A stretch of 43,088 bases of DNA from Caulobacter sp. (GTDB lineage Bacteria; Pseudomonadota; Alphaproteobacteria; Caulobacterales; Caulobacteraceae), in assembly GCA_021741355.1 (NCBI GenBank), contig JAIOXZ010000030.1:1-43088 (forward strand). The letters run 5' to 3'. The first letter of the stretch is position 1, and the number at the start of each line of letters is the position of its first letter. Of the stretch, positions 16,054-24,485 are shown piece by piece. The position numbers and the translations under genes were made by a program. Below the pieces are notes generated by a model. The model made no database searches, had not been told where the DNA came from, and worked only from the letters and a program-made list of their open reading frames with translations.

Positions 16054-17244
16054 TCAAAAATCAGCGTTCGCCATTTTTGGCACAGGAGGCTGGGCGAGAC
16101 GCAGGGTGATGGCCCCCGCGAGGACGGAAAGCACCGAGCCCGCGATGACGCCGAGCTGCACCTGCGAGGCCGCCGCGCCGTCGTGGAAGGCCAGCCCGCC
16201 GATGAACAGGCTCATGGTGAATCCGACGCCGCACAGCATGGAGACCCCGAGAATCTGCAGCCACGTCGATCCGCTGGGCCGGTGTCCCAGCTTCAGCGCG
16301 CAGGCCAGGGCCGTGGCGCCCAGTACGCCGAGCGGCTTGCCGATCACCAGCCCGGCGACGATCCCCAGCGGCAGGGGCGCGAGCAGCCCGTCCGCCGGGA
16401 AAGCGTCAAAGGCGAATCCCGCCGCCACGAAGGCGAAGAAGGGCAGCACGGCGTAGGCAACGTAGGGATGGAGGGCCTCCATATATTGCTTCAACTGCCC
16501 CTCCTCGCCGTGCTTGTGGCCGGCGACCGGGACGGTCAGGGCCGCGGCGACGCCGGCCAGCGACGTGTTGACGCCGGACATCAGCGTGAGCGCCCAGACC
16601 ACCAGGAAGACGAGGGCGAAGAGCACTGTCGGATCGCCCTTCCAGCGCCCGAACCAGGCCAGAATCGCCAGCCCGACGCCTGCGCCGGCCAGGGCCGTCA
16701 GGTTGATCTCGCCGCTGAAGAGCACTGCAATCAGCAGCACCGCGCCAAGGTCGTCGGCGATGGCCAGGGTCAGCAGGAACACGCGCAGCGAGGCCGGCAG
16801 CCGTGGCGCCGCAATGGCCAGCGCCGCGAGGGCGAAGGCGATGTCGGTCGCGGTCGGGATCGGCCAGCCGCGCAGCTCCCCGCCGTCGCCGAAATTGAAG
16901 GCCAGGAAGACGAGAGCCGGGACGAGCATGCCGCCCAGCGCCGCGAACACCGGCGTCGCCAGCTTGCGCGGACTGGACAGTTCACCCCGGAGAATCTCGT
17001 ATTTGATCTCCAGGCCGACGACGAAGAAGAACACGGCCATCAGGCCGTCCTTGGTCCACTTCAGGACCGACTTGGTCTCTTCCCAGCCCCCGAACTGCAG
17101 GGTGAAGGGCGATTTCACGAAGCCGAAATAGGCCTCGCGCCAGGGCGAATTGGCCAGCAGGATTGCGGCAAGAGCAGCGGCGGCCAGCACCAGGCCGGAA
17201 GCAGCTTCGGTCTTGAGAAAATCGAGTGTGAAACGACGCGCCAT
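16054..17244 (-). CDS. nhaA: Na+/H+ antiporter NhaA
   Basis: NhaA is an inner-membrane antiporter that exports Na+ in exchange for 2 H+ and maintains pH and salt balance. The 396-residue protein has about 12 hydrophobic segments. TDIAFA with Asp134 and IADDLGA with Asp164 and Asp165 match the cation-binding aspartates of Escherichia coli NhaA (Asp133, Asp163, Asp164). The GVNTSLAGV helix and GVGFTMSLFIGGLAF are also conserved, and a lysine in GKPLGVLG matches E. coli Lys300. The start is an ATG in GGCGCGTCGTTTC context. It is divergent from the ECF sigma gene, sharing a 142-base gap. Confidence 0.96.
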   Translation of the reverse strand: MARRFTLDFLKTEAASGLVLAAAALAAILLANSPWREAYFGFVKSPFTLQFGGWEETKSVLKWTKDGLMAVFFFVVGLEIKYEILRGELSSPRKLATPVFAALGGMLVPALVFLAFNFGDGGELRGWPIPTATDIAFALAALAIAAPRLPASLRVFLLTLAIADDLGAVLLIAVLFSGEINLTALAGAGVGLAILAWFGRWKGDPTVLFALVFLVVWALTLMSGVNTSLAGVAAALTVPVAGHKHGEEGQLKQYMEALHPYVAYAVLPFFAFVAAGFAFDAFPADGLLAPLPLGIVAGLVIGKPLGVLGATALACALKLGHRPSGSTWLQILGVSMLCGVGFTMSLFIGGLAFHDGAAASQVQLGVIAGSVLSVLAGAITLRLAQPPVPKMANADF

Positions 17245-17386
17245 GGCGGTGAGGTATCATGGGGGCGCCGCCGGCCCAACCTGAACCGGACCTTTGTCGG
17301 GACGGTTTTTGGGCCGCTGGGCGAATTTCGGTCCGCGGATCGAACCGATTGGCGGGCGCCGGCGACTGTATCGGTGAGGTGGGCAG

Positions 17387-17950
17387 ATGAACCGCAAGGC
17401 CGAGGACGTCCTGGATGAATACCTGGTGCTGTCCGCCCGGGCCGGATCGTCCGACGCCTTTCGCCGCCTGGTCGTCCGCTGGACGCCGAGGCTGTCGCGG
17501 CATGCCGCGCGGCTTCTGCTCGACGCCGACGTCGCCCGGGACGCCGTTCAGGACGCCTGGCTGGGGATCGCCAGGGGACTGCGGCGGCTGGACGATCCAT
17601 CGCGCTTCCCCGCCTGGGCCCTGGCCATCACGACGCGCCGATGCGTGGACGAGGTTCGCCGGCGGCAACGGCGCCGCGCGCTCGCCGCCGGCGTGCTCGA
17701 CGATCCTTCGTTCGCGTCCCCACCGGTCGGGCCGGGCAATCCGGATGAGACCCTGGATCTGACCGCCGCCGTCTCAGCCCTGCCGGCTGATCAGCGTCTG
17801 CTGGTCAGCCTGTTCTACGGCGAAGGCCTCTCGATCGAGGAAATCGCCGACTCTCTCACCATCCCCGCGGGGACAGTGAAGTCGCGCCTCCATGCGATCC
17901 GACTTTCCCTGAGAACCCTCCTGAAAGGAGACGACCATGTCCAATCTTGA
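17387..17950 (+). CDS. ECF-type RNA polymerase sigma factor
   Basis: This 187-residue protein has only sigma region 2 (about residues 10-88, with DAFRRLVVRW, DAVQDAWLGIARG and FPAWALAITTRRCVDEVRRR) and region 4 (about 125-182, with LPADQRLLVSLFYGEGLSIEEIADSL and GTVKSRLHAIR), the ECF layout. It directs RNA polymerase to a small regulon in response to a signal. GAGGTGGGC lies just before the ATG. The 3' end overlaps by 14 bases the next gene, which encodes a small membrane protein, so that protein is the probable anti-sigma or sensor. No ECF-type promoter (GGAAC / CGTC) could be recognised confidently in the 142-base upstream gap. The regulated genes are unknown. Confidence 0.92.
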   Translation: MNRKAEDVLDEYLVLSARAGSSDAFRRLVVRWTPRLSRHAARLLLDADVARDAVQDAWLGIARGLRRLDDPSRFPAWALAITTRRCVDEVRRRQRRRALAAGVLDDPSFASPPVGPGNPDETLDLTAAVSALPADQRLLVSLFYGEGLSIEEIADSLTIPAGTVKSRLHAIRLSLRTLLKGDDHVQS

Positions 17951-18320
17951 CCAGGCTCTGCGCCGCGCCCTGTCACCGGAAGATCTTCGGCTGCTGGACG
18001 ACCTCAGCCGCGAGGAACCGGTCTTCATCCAGGCCCTGAACGCCTTTCAGGACCAGCACCGGCTGATTGGCTTCATCGGCTGGATCGGCGGCTTCGCGAT
18101 GTTCGGCGTCGGTTGCTACTTCACGTCCCGGTTCATCCAGGCGGCGGACCTCCGGTCCATGATCCTCTGGGGTGCGGCGGCCGCCCTGGCCTTTTTCGGC
18201 CTTGGCATGGTCAAGCTGGGCTTCCTGCTGGAAATGCAGAAGAACAGCATCCTGCGCGAGGTGAAGCGTCTGGAACTGCAGGTTGCCAGCCTGCGGGTGA
18301 TCGGGGCCGGGGGCGACTAG
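17937..18320 (+). CDS. DUF6768-like membrane protein, probable anti-sigma partner
   Basis: This is a 127-residue protein with two hydrophobic segments, about 45-66 and 74-100 (GFIGWIGGFAMFGVGCYF, then AAAALAFFGLGMVKLGF). The N-terminus begins MSNLDQALRRALSPEDLRLLDDL and the C-terminus is the charged helix MQKNSILREVKRLELQVASLR. This layout fits the two-helix family I recall as DUF6768. There is no classical anti-sigma zinc finger (H-x3-C-x2-C). The ATG lies inside the sigma gene, so translation is probably coupled. I infer that its cytoplasmic N-terminus or C-terminal helix holds the sigma factor at the membrane; this is untested by sequence. Confidence 0.8.
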   Translation: MSNLDQALRRALSPEDLRLLDDLSREEPVFIQALNAFQDQHRLIGFIGWIGGFAMFGVGCYFTSRFIQAADLRSMILWGAAAALAFFGLGMVKLGFLLEMQKNSILREVKRLELQVASLRVIGAGGD

Positions 18321-18398
18321 CCGTCCGGCCGCGCCTCCGGAAATCAGGATCGCCGCCCGAGAATCCTGTACCGTTATCCAAACGGCGGGGGTGGTCTG

Positions 18399-19367
18399 GT
18401 GTCTCTTTGGCTGGGAATTCTGGCGGGCCTTGCGATGCTCGCGGTCGGCGGCGATCTGCTGGTGCGAGGCGCCTCCAGCGCGGCCCGGCGGCTGGGCGTC
18501 AGCCCCCTCCTGATCGGCCTGACCCTGGTCGGGTTCGGCACATCCACCCCGGAGCTGGTGACCAGCCTCCAGGCCGCCCTCGCTGGATCGCCGGGCATCG
18601 CCATCGGCAATGTGGTGGGCTCGAACATCTCCAACACCCTGCTGATTCTCGGCGCGACGGCCCTGATCGCGCCGCTGGTGGTCAACCGCCGCGCCTTTCG
18701 TCGCGACGCCATCGCGCTGGTCTTCGCGACAGGAGGCCTGGTCTGGGCGATCCTGCAGGGACGACTGACCCGCGAGATGGGCGGCGTCGCGGTCATGCTG
18801 CTGATTGTCTACATCCTCATCGTCTGGCTGACGGAACGCAGGCAGCCCGATGCCGAAGGCGCGCGCATCGAGGAAGGGGCGGCCGAGGCCTCGCGGTCGC
18901 TTCCCAGCCTGTGGATCGCGCTGCCCCTCGCTGTGGCGGGCATCGGGATCACGATCTATGGCGCCCACCTGCTGGTTGGCGGCGCCATCGTGCTGGCCCG
19001 CGACCTGGGCGTCTCCGACACGCTTGTCGGACTGACGATCGTCGCGATCGGCACGTCCCTGCCCGAACTGGTGACCAGCGTGATCGCCGGTCTGCGCAAG
19101 CAGGGCGACGTCGCCCTGGGCAACGTCATCGGATCCAACCTCTACAACATCCTGGGGATCCTCGGGATCACGGCCGTCATCCAGCCCGTCGACGTTCCGG
19201 CCGAGATCGCGCGCTTCGACATTTGGGTCCTGACAGGGGCCACCGCCCTGCTGGTTCTGGTGGCGATACGCCTGAGCAAGATAACGCGCACCGAGGGCCT
19301 TCTGCTTCTGCTGGCCTACGGCGCCTACCTCGCCTGGCTTGTCTGGACCGCGGGCCCGCAGGCCTGA
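18399..19367 (+). CDS. Calcium/sodium antiporter (CaCA family, YrbG-like)
   Basis: This 322-residue inner-membrane protein has the two inverted alpha-repeats of the Ca2+/cation antiporter superfamily: GFGTSTPELVTS with GNVVGSNISN in the first half and AIGTSLPELVTS with GNVIGSNLYN in the second half. These provide the ion-binding glutamates and asparagines. About ten hydrophobic segments flank a charged central loop (TERRQPDAEGARIEEGAAEA). It should exchange Ca2+ or another cation for Na+ or H+. The start is a GTG at 18399. The ECF pair ends 78 bases upstream and selO begins 53 bases downstream; cotranscription with them is possible but unproven. Confidence 0.93.
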   Translation: MSLWLGILAGLAMLAVGGDLLVRGASSAARRLGVSPLLIGLTLVGFGTSTPELVTSLQAALAGSPGIAIGNVVGSNISNTLLILGATALIAPLVVNRRAFRRDAIALVFATGGLVWAILQGRLTREMGGVAVMLLIVYILIVWLTERRQPDAEGARIEEGAAEASRSLPSLWIALPLAVAGIGITIYGAHLLVGGAIVLARDLGVSDTLVGLTIVAIGTSLPELVTSVIAGLRKQGDVALGNVIGSNLYNILGILGITAVIQPVDVPAEIARFDIWVLTGATALLVLVAIRLSKITRTEGLLLLLAYGAYLAWLVWTAGPQA

Positions 19368-19420
19368 GTTCAGCCCGGGGCGCCCTTGCGCCGGCGCCAT
19401 CGACCGGTCATCTGCCAAGC

Positions 19421-20839
19421 ATGCCCGTTTCCCCCGACTACCGCCCTGATCCGAAGTTCATGCAGCTTGGCCCGGAGTTTTCCGACCCGGTCACGGCGGC
19501 GGACTTTCCGCAGACCATCCTGCGCCACCGGAACCAGCGGGCGGCGGAGACGGTGGGCCTGGGCGCCCTGACCGACGCCGAGTGGATCGGCCATTTCGGC
19601 CGGTTCGCGCCGCTGCCCGACAACCAGCCCGGGCCGCTGGCCATGCGCTATCACGGCCATCAGTTCCGCAACTACAACCCCGACCTCGGCGACGGGCGCG
19701 GGTTCCTGTTCGCCCAATTGCGCGAGGCGGGCGGCGACCGACTGCTGGACCTGGCGACCAAGGGCTCAGGCCAGACGCCCTGGTCGCGGCGCGGCGACGG
19801 CAGGCTGACCCTCAAGGGCGGGATGCGGGAGATTCTGGCGGCGACGCTGCTGGAGGCGCTGGGGGTGCCGACTAGCCGCTGCTTCTCCCTGATCGAGACC
19901 GGCGAGCCGCTGGAGCGCAACGACGAGCCCAGCCCGACGCGGTCGGCAGTGATGGTCCGGCTGTCGCACAGCCACATGCGCTTTGGCACCTTTCAGCGGC
20001 AGGCCTTCTTCCAGCGCGCCGACAATGTCGGGCTCCTCGTCGACCACTGCATCGACGCCTACTTCCCGGAACTGACGGACGCGTCAGACCGGCCCGTCGC
20101 CCTGCTGGAGGCGATCGTGGCCCGCACGGCCAGGCTGGCGTCCCGCTGGATGAGCGCCGGCTTCGTCCATGGCGTGCTCAACACCGACAACATGGTCGTC
20201 ACGGGCGAGAGCTTCGACTACGGCCCCTGGCGGTTCCTGCCACACAACGATCCCAACTTCACCGCCGCCTATTTCGACGAGACCGGCCTCTACAGCTTCG
20301 GCCGCCAGCCGGAGGCGGCGTTCTGGAACCTGCAGCAACTGGCGGGGTGTCTGTCGCTGGTCGCCGAATCGGACGCCCTGATCGCCGCGCTGAACGGGTT
20401 CGGGACGGCCTACCGCGACGAACTGCGCGCGGCCATGCTGGCGCGGCTGGGGCTCAAGGGGCAGGGCGGCGAGGCCGACATTGACCTGGTCAACGCCGCC
20501 TTCCGCGCCCTCGCCGAGGGCGGCGAGGCCCTGCGCTGGGAGCCGTTCTTCTTCGACTGGTTCTGCGGCGTCGAAGGCCGGGCGATGGCGAGCGCGCGGG
20601 CGGGTCTCTACGATGGCGAGGCCTTCACGGCCTTCCGCGCGCTGCTGGCCGGGTTCGAGGCCGACCGGCCCGAACGTCTGGCGCACCCCTTCTTCGCCGC
20701 CGCCGAGCCGGAGGAGCTGCTGGTGGATGAGGTGGAAGCGCTTTGGGCGGCCATCGCCGAGCGCGACGACTGGGCTCCGTTGACGGACAAGCTCGAGCGC
20801 ATCGAGGCTGCCCGCGTGGGGTGGGGGCTTGGCGGCTGA
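19421..20839 (+). CDS. selO: Protein adenylyltransferase SelO (YdiU/UPF0061)
   Basis: SelO is a pseudokinase-fold enzyme that transfers AMP from ATP to Ser/Thr/Tyr residues of proteins, linked in E. coli to redox homeostasis. The 472-residue protein carries MRYHGHQF (75-82), KGSGQTPWSRRGDGRLTLKGG (114-134), HGVLNTDN (250-257) and FDYGPW with Asp266, corresponding to the nucleotide and Mg2+ binding sites. The start is the ATG in AAGCATGCCC. A longer in-frame extension upstream runs through the antiporter gene and is not a real fusion. The protein ends in WGLGG without the C-terminal cysteine that E. coli SelO uses in a regulatory disulfide (from memory). A palindromic repeat follows 10 bases beyond the stop. 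Confidence 0.93.
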   Translation: MPVSPDYRPDPKFMQLGPEFSDPVTAADFPQTILRHRNQRAAETVGLGALTDAEWIGHFGRFAPLPDNQPGPLAMRYHGHQFRNYNPDLGDGRGFLFAQLREAGGDRLLDLATKGSGQTPWSRRGDGRLTLKGGMREILAATLLEALGVPTSRCFSLIETGEPLERNDEPSPTRSAVMVRLSHSHMRFGTFQRQAFFQRADNVGLLVDHCIDAYFPELTDASDRPVALLEAIVARTARLASRWMSAGFVHGVLNTDNMVVTGESFDYGPWRFLPHNDPNFTAAYFDETGLYSFGRQPEAAFWNLQQLAGCLSLVAESDALIAALNGFGTAYRDELRAAMLARLGLKGQGGEADIDLVNAAFRALAEGGEALRWEPFFFDWFCGVEGRAMASARAGLYDGEAFTAFRALLAGFEADRPERLAHPFFAAAEPEELLVDEVEALWAAIAERDDWAPLTDKLERIEAARVGWGLGG

Positions 20840-20849
20840 GCCTTCCTTT

Positions 20850-20968
20850 CACTGTCATCCCGGACGGCCTGCAAGGCCGATCCGGGACCCAGATTGAATC
20901 CCAACCGAAATGCATGAAGCCGAATCTGGGTCCCGGATAGCCGCTGCGCGACTTCCGGGATGACAGTG
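20850..20968. repeat. Palindromic intergenic repeat, family C
   Basis: The outer arms are CACTGTCATCCCGGA (20850-20864) and TCCGGGATGACAGTG (20954-20968). The inner arms are CCGGGACCCAGATT (20882-20895) and AATCTGGGTCCCGG (20923-20936). Each half also contains a smaller hairpin (GGCCTGCAAGGCC). It lies between the convergent selO and amidase genes and may terminate both. The layout GTCATCCC - hairpin - GGGACCCAG recurs in families D and E. Confidence 0.85.
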
Positions 20969-20976
20969 TGTGGAAA

Positions 20977-22404
20977 TCACCCCCCAAACGGCGGCCGCCT
21001 GTCCGCCCACGGCCGAGCCTGTTCCAGCTGACCCGCCAGCCGGAACAGGGTCGCCTCGTCGCCCATCGGCGCGACGAACTGGATGCCGATCGGCAGCCCG
21101 GCCCTGCTCCAGGCCAGCGGCACGGTCATCGCCGGCTGGCCGGTGACGTTGAACAGCTGGGTGTTGGGCATGAAGGCGAACAGGCGCGGGCCGTAGCCGG
21201 CCAGATCCAGTGGCTCGCCGCGCAGGGAGCCCTTGGGGATCGGCGGCGAGCCGAGGGTCGAGCTGAGCAGCACGTCGAACCGCTCATGGATCGCCGCAAC
21301 CGCCCGTCCGGCGGCGTGCAGCGTCTGCATACCCTGCACATAGGCCGCGCCGGTCACCCGCGCGCCGCGCGAGGCCATGGCCCGGGTGACAATGTCGACC
21401 TCGCCGTCCTCCAGCGGGCGTCCGCGCTGGGCGGTGACCATCTCGAGGGTGGCGTGGACGCTCGCGGCGATCACCCCGCCGGCGGCGTCGCGGATCGCGT
21501 CGAAGTCCAGGCCGAGGGCGACCTCATCGACCGAATGGCCGAGCGACTCGCAGAGCTTCGCCACATCCGCCACTGCGGCGCTGCATTCCGGGTCGATCGA
21601 CCCGCCGTCGAGCGCGCCCGAGATGACGCCGATGCGCAGCTTGCCCGGATCGCGCCGGACCTCCTCGCTGAAGGGCGTCGCTGGCGGGGCGAGGAAATAC
21701 GGATCGCCCGGTTGGGGGGCGCAGATCAGGTCCAGCAGCAGGGCGCTGTCGCGGACCGATCGGGTCACCGCGTGCTGCACCGAGGCGCCGCCCCAGCCCT
21801 CACCCGCGGGAGCGGAAGAGACCCGGCCCCGCGAGGGCTTCATGCCGAACAGGCCGCAGCAGGCGGCGGGCGTGCGGATCGACCCGCCGCCGTCGCTGGC
21901 GTGGGCCGCCGGGACGATGCCGCCGGCCACCGCCGCGCCCGCGCCGCCGGACGAGCCGCCCGGCGTGCGGGTCAGGTCCCAGGGATTGAGTGTGGGCCCG
22001 AAGAACTCCGGCTCGGTCACCGGCTCCAGGCCGAACTCGGGCGTGTTGGTCTTGCCGAAGATCACCAGCCCCGCCTTGCGGTACTGGGTGACGATGGCGC
22101 TGTCGGCGGGCGCGACCGCGTCCTTCATCAGGCGCGAACCGCTGGTGGTCGGGGTCCCGGCGACCAGGGCGCCGATGTCCTTGATCAGCCAGGGCACGCC
22201 GCCGAGCGGCCCGGCGGGGGTTCCCTGTTTCAGCTGCGCCCTCGCCTGGTCGGTCAGGTCGAGGATCACCGCGTTGAGGGTCGGATTGACCTGCTCCATC
22301 CGCGCGATGGCGGCGTCGAGGACCTCGTCGGCGCTGACCTGTCTGTCCGCGATCAGGGCCGCGAGGCCCGTGGCGTCCTGAGCCTGATAGTCGTCCTGGT
22401 TCAT
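20977..22404 (-). CDS. Amidase (amidase signature family)
   Basis: This 475-residue enzyme belongs to the amidase signature family, which hydrolyses carboxamides with a Ser-cis-Ser-Lys triad. The lysine is in PWLIKDIGA, the first serine in TPGGSSGGAGAAV and the nucleophile in DGGGSIRTPAACCGLFG. These are all intact. Family members range from GatA to general amide and nitrile-derived amide hydrolases; the absence of GatB/C nearby argues against GatA. I chose the ATG at 22404 (MNQDDYQAQDATGL) because GGGAG lies about 7 bases upstream. An earlier in-frame start at 22443 adds 13 residues with no ribosome binding site. The gene diverges from the monooxygenase gene. Confidence 0.92.
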   Translation of the reverse strand: MNQDDYQAQDATGLAALIADRQVSADEVLDAAIARMEQVNPTLNAVILDLTDQARAQLKQGTPAGPLGGVPWLIKDIGALVAGTPTTSGSRLMKDAVAPADSAIVTQYRKAGLVIFGKTNTPEFGLEPVTEPEFFGPTLNPWDLTRTPGGSSGGAGAAVAGGIVPAAHASDGGGSIRTPAACCGLFGMKPSRGRVSSAPAGEGWGGASVQHAVTRSVRDSALLLDLICAPQPGDPYFLAPPATPFSEEVRRDPGKLRIGVISGALDGGSIDPECSAAVADVAKLCESLGHSVDEVALGLDFDAIRDAAGGVIAASVHATLEMVTAQRGRPLEDGEVDIVTRAMASRGARVTGAAYVQGMQTLHAAGRAVAAIHERFDVLLSSTLGSPPIPKGSLRGEPLDLAGYGPRLFAFMPNTQLFNVTGQPAMTVPLAWSRAGLPIGIQFVAPMGDEATLFRLAGQLEQARPWADRRPPFGG

Positions 22405-22509
22405 GCCTTCGCTCCCGCTTTTCTTGTTGAGCGATCCGACCACAGTCCGCGCGTCGCGCCAACGGCCCGGTGGCCCGAACGAAGTGAACGCTGATCAGTT
22501 TGAACAAGA

Positions 22510-22523
22510 CAAACGGCCGTTTG
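22510..22523. promoter_or_regulatory. Candidate operator palindrome upstream of the monooxygenase
   Basis: CAAACGGCCGTTTG is a perfect 14-base palindrome located 56 bases upstream of the monooxygenase ATG. GTTTGAAC occurs at 22498-22505 and again at 22519-22526, exactly 21 bases (two helical turns) apart. This fits a dimeric TetR- or GntR-type repressor site. No matching regulator gene is adjacent, so the assignment is an inference. Confidence 0.45.
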
Positions 22524-22578
22524 AACGGCAGTATGACGCTGGGGCACACGCATCTACCGGCACAGGATTCAGGCGCAC

Positions 22579-24060
22579 ATGGCGACCGAGCATTTCGACG
22601 TGGTGATCATCGGCGCGGGCCTGTCGGGCGTCGGCGCGGGCTACCACCTGCAGGACAAGGCCCCGGGCCGCACCTACGTGATCCTCGAAGGCCGCGACAC
22701 GATGGGCGGCACCTGGGACCTGTTCCGCTATCCGGGCATCCGGTCGGACTCGGACATGTACACGCTCGGCTATTCGTTCCGCCCCTGGACCGAGGCCAAG
22801 GCCATCGCCGACGGCCCGTCGATCCTGAAATACGTCAAGGAAACCGCGGCCCACTACGGCATCGACAAGCAAATCCGCTACGGCTGCATGGTCAAACGCG
22901 CCAGCTGGTCGACCGAGACGGCGACCTGGACCGTCGAGGTCGACAAGGGCGGCCAGGCGCTCAAGTTCACCTGCAACTTCCTGTTCCTGTGCGGCGGCTA
23001 CTACAGCTACGTCGAGGGCTACACCCCCGACTGGACCGGCATGGACAGCTTCAAGGGCGCCATCGTCCATCCCCAGAAGTGGCCGCAGGACCTCGACTAT
23101 GCGGGCAAGAAGGTCGTGGTGATCGGCAGCGGCGCGACCGCCGTGACGCTGGTCCCGGAAATGGCCAAGGCCGCCGGCCACGTCACCATGCTGCAGCGCT
23201 CGCCGACCTATGTGGTCTCGCGCCCGGCCGAGGACTCCATCGCCAACTGGCTACGCACCAAGCTGTCGCCGATGGCCGCCTATGGCGTGACGCGCTGGAA
23301 GAACGTGTTGCTCAACATGGTGTTCTACAACCTGGCGCGGAAGAATCCGGAGAAGACCAAGGAACGGCTGGTCGGGATGGTGCGGGAGCAGATGGGCCCC
23401 GACTACGACGTCGCCACCCATTTCACGCCGACCTACAATCCCTGGGACCAGCGCCTCTGCCTGGTGCCGGACGCCGACCTGTTCGACGCCCTCAAGACCG
23501 GCAAGGCCTCGGTGGTCACCGACCATATCGAGACGTTCACCAGCAAGGGCCTGAAACTGAAGTCCGGCGCGGAGCTGGAGGCCGACGTCATCGTCACCGC
23601 CACCGGCCTGAACCTGGAAGTGTTCAACGGCCTGGAACTGGTGGTCGACGGCCAGATCATCGAGCCCGCGAAGACCCTGAGCTACAAGGGCATGATGTAC
23701 AGCGACGTGCCGAACATGGCCTCCTCGTTCGGCTACACCAACGCCTCCTGGACGCTGAAGTGCGACCTGACCTGCGAGTACGTCACCCGTCTGCTCAACC
23801 ACATGAGCCGCACGGGCCTCCGCCAGGCGACGCCGCGCCGCAGCGACCCGTCGATCCAGGAAGAGCCGTGGCTGGACTTCTCGTCGGGCTACGTCCAGCG
23901 GACCATCGGCAAGTTCCCCCGGCAGGGCTCGAAGGCGCCGTGGAAGCTGCACCAGAACTACGCGCGCGACCTGATGGCGCTGAAGTTCGGCTCGGTCACC
24001 GACGAGGTCATGGTCTTCTCCAATCCCGCGCCGAAGGCCGGGCTGAAGACCGCCGCCTGA
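22579..24060 (+). CDS. Flavin monooxygenase, type I Baeyer-Villiger-like
   Basis: This 493-residue FAD- and NADPH-dependent monooxygenase inserts one oxygen of O2 into a ketone (giving an ester or lactone) or oxidises a heteroatom. GAGLSG (12-17) is the FAD Rossmann motif. FKGAIVHPQKWP (158-169) fits the BVMO fingerprint F-x-G-x3-H-x3-W-P exactly. GSGATA (183-188) is the NADPH Rossmann motif. The protein resembles the EthA-like group. The SMP-30 lactonase at 4.3 kb and the esterases in the window could hydrolyse its products. The start at the ATG of ACATGGCGACC lies in a 174-base divergent gap shared with the amidase, containing the palindrome noted at 22510. Confidence 0.93.
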   Translation: MATEHFDVVIIGAGLSGVGAGYHLQDKAPGRTYVILEGRDTMGGTWDLFRYPGIRSDSDMYTLGYSFRPWTEAKAIADGPSILKYVKETAAHYGIDKQIRYGCMVKRASWSTETATWTVEVDKGGQALKFTCNFLFLCGGYYSYVEGYTPDWTGMDSFKGAIVHPQKWPQDLDYAGKKVVVIGSGATAVTLVPEMAKAAGHVTMLQRSPTYVVSRPAEDSIANWLRTKLSPMAAYGVTRWKNVLLNMVFYNLARKNPEKTKERLVGMVREQMGPDYDVATHFTPTYNPWDQRLCLVPDADLFDALKTGKASVVTDHIETFTSKGLKLKSGAELEADVIVTATGLNLEVFNGLELVVDGQIIEPAKTLSYKGMMYSDVPNMASSFGYTNASWTLKCDLTCEYVTRLLNHMSRTGLRQATPRRSDPSIQEEPWLDFSSGYVQRTIGKFPRQGSKAPWKLHQNYARDLMALKFGSVTDEVMVFSNPAPKAGLKTAA

Positions 24061-24155
24061 TCGGGCGCCGTCTTTCGCGGCGATTGCGATCCTGTCACAA
24101 GGCTGAGCCCGGTTCGTGGTAGCGAGCCGCCTTCAGCCGTGACTTCTGTGACCTC

Positions 24156-24398
24156 ATGACCGACGCGCCCCGCAGGCCGATCCTCAGCCTGAAATTCCCG
24201 CCCGCGCCCAAGGCGCCGCCGCCGCCCGCGCCCACGGTGCAGCCGTGGAAGTGCAAGCCCTGCGGCGCCGCCGTGGTGCTGACCGGGACGGAGCCCGAGG
24301 ATCAGGAAGTCCGTTGTCCCAAGTGCAACGCCAAGCTCGGCCTCGCCGGCCAGTTCCTCAGCGATCCCCCCAGCCCGAAGATCCGCGCCCGTCGCTGA
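24156..24398 (+). CDS. Small zinc-ribbon protein
   Basis: This is an 80-residue protein with two CxxC pairs, Cys33/Cys36 (WKCKPCG) and Cys54/Cys57 (RCPKCNAKLG), forming a single zinc ribbon. The N-terminus is proline-rich (FPPAPKAPPPPAPTVQP). No catalytic domain is present. Ribbons of this type bind nucleic acid or protein; the function is unknown. It sits alone on the plus strand, 95 bases after the monooxygenase and 87 bases before the sulfatase. Codon usage is in line with its neighbours. Confidence 0.75.
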   Translation: MTDAPRRPILSLKFPPAPKAPPPPAPTVQPWKCKPCGAAVVLTGTEPEDQEVRCPKCNAKLGLAGQFLSDPPSPKIRARR

Positions 24399-24485
24399 TG
24401 GGTTGATTGACCGCGGCGCCTGGCGGTCGGAAACTCCCGTTCGCCAGAACGACGCCCGCAGGGGCGCGGCGGCGGGGGAACGACC

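Noticed and set aside
18113..19420. Possible N-terminal extension of selO through the antiporter gene
   Set aside because: The extension is in another frame of the antiporter and reads as Arg/Pro/Gly-rich noise; SelO homologues start near the ATG at 19421.
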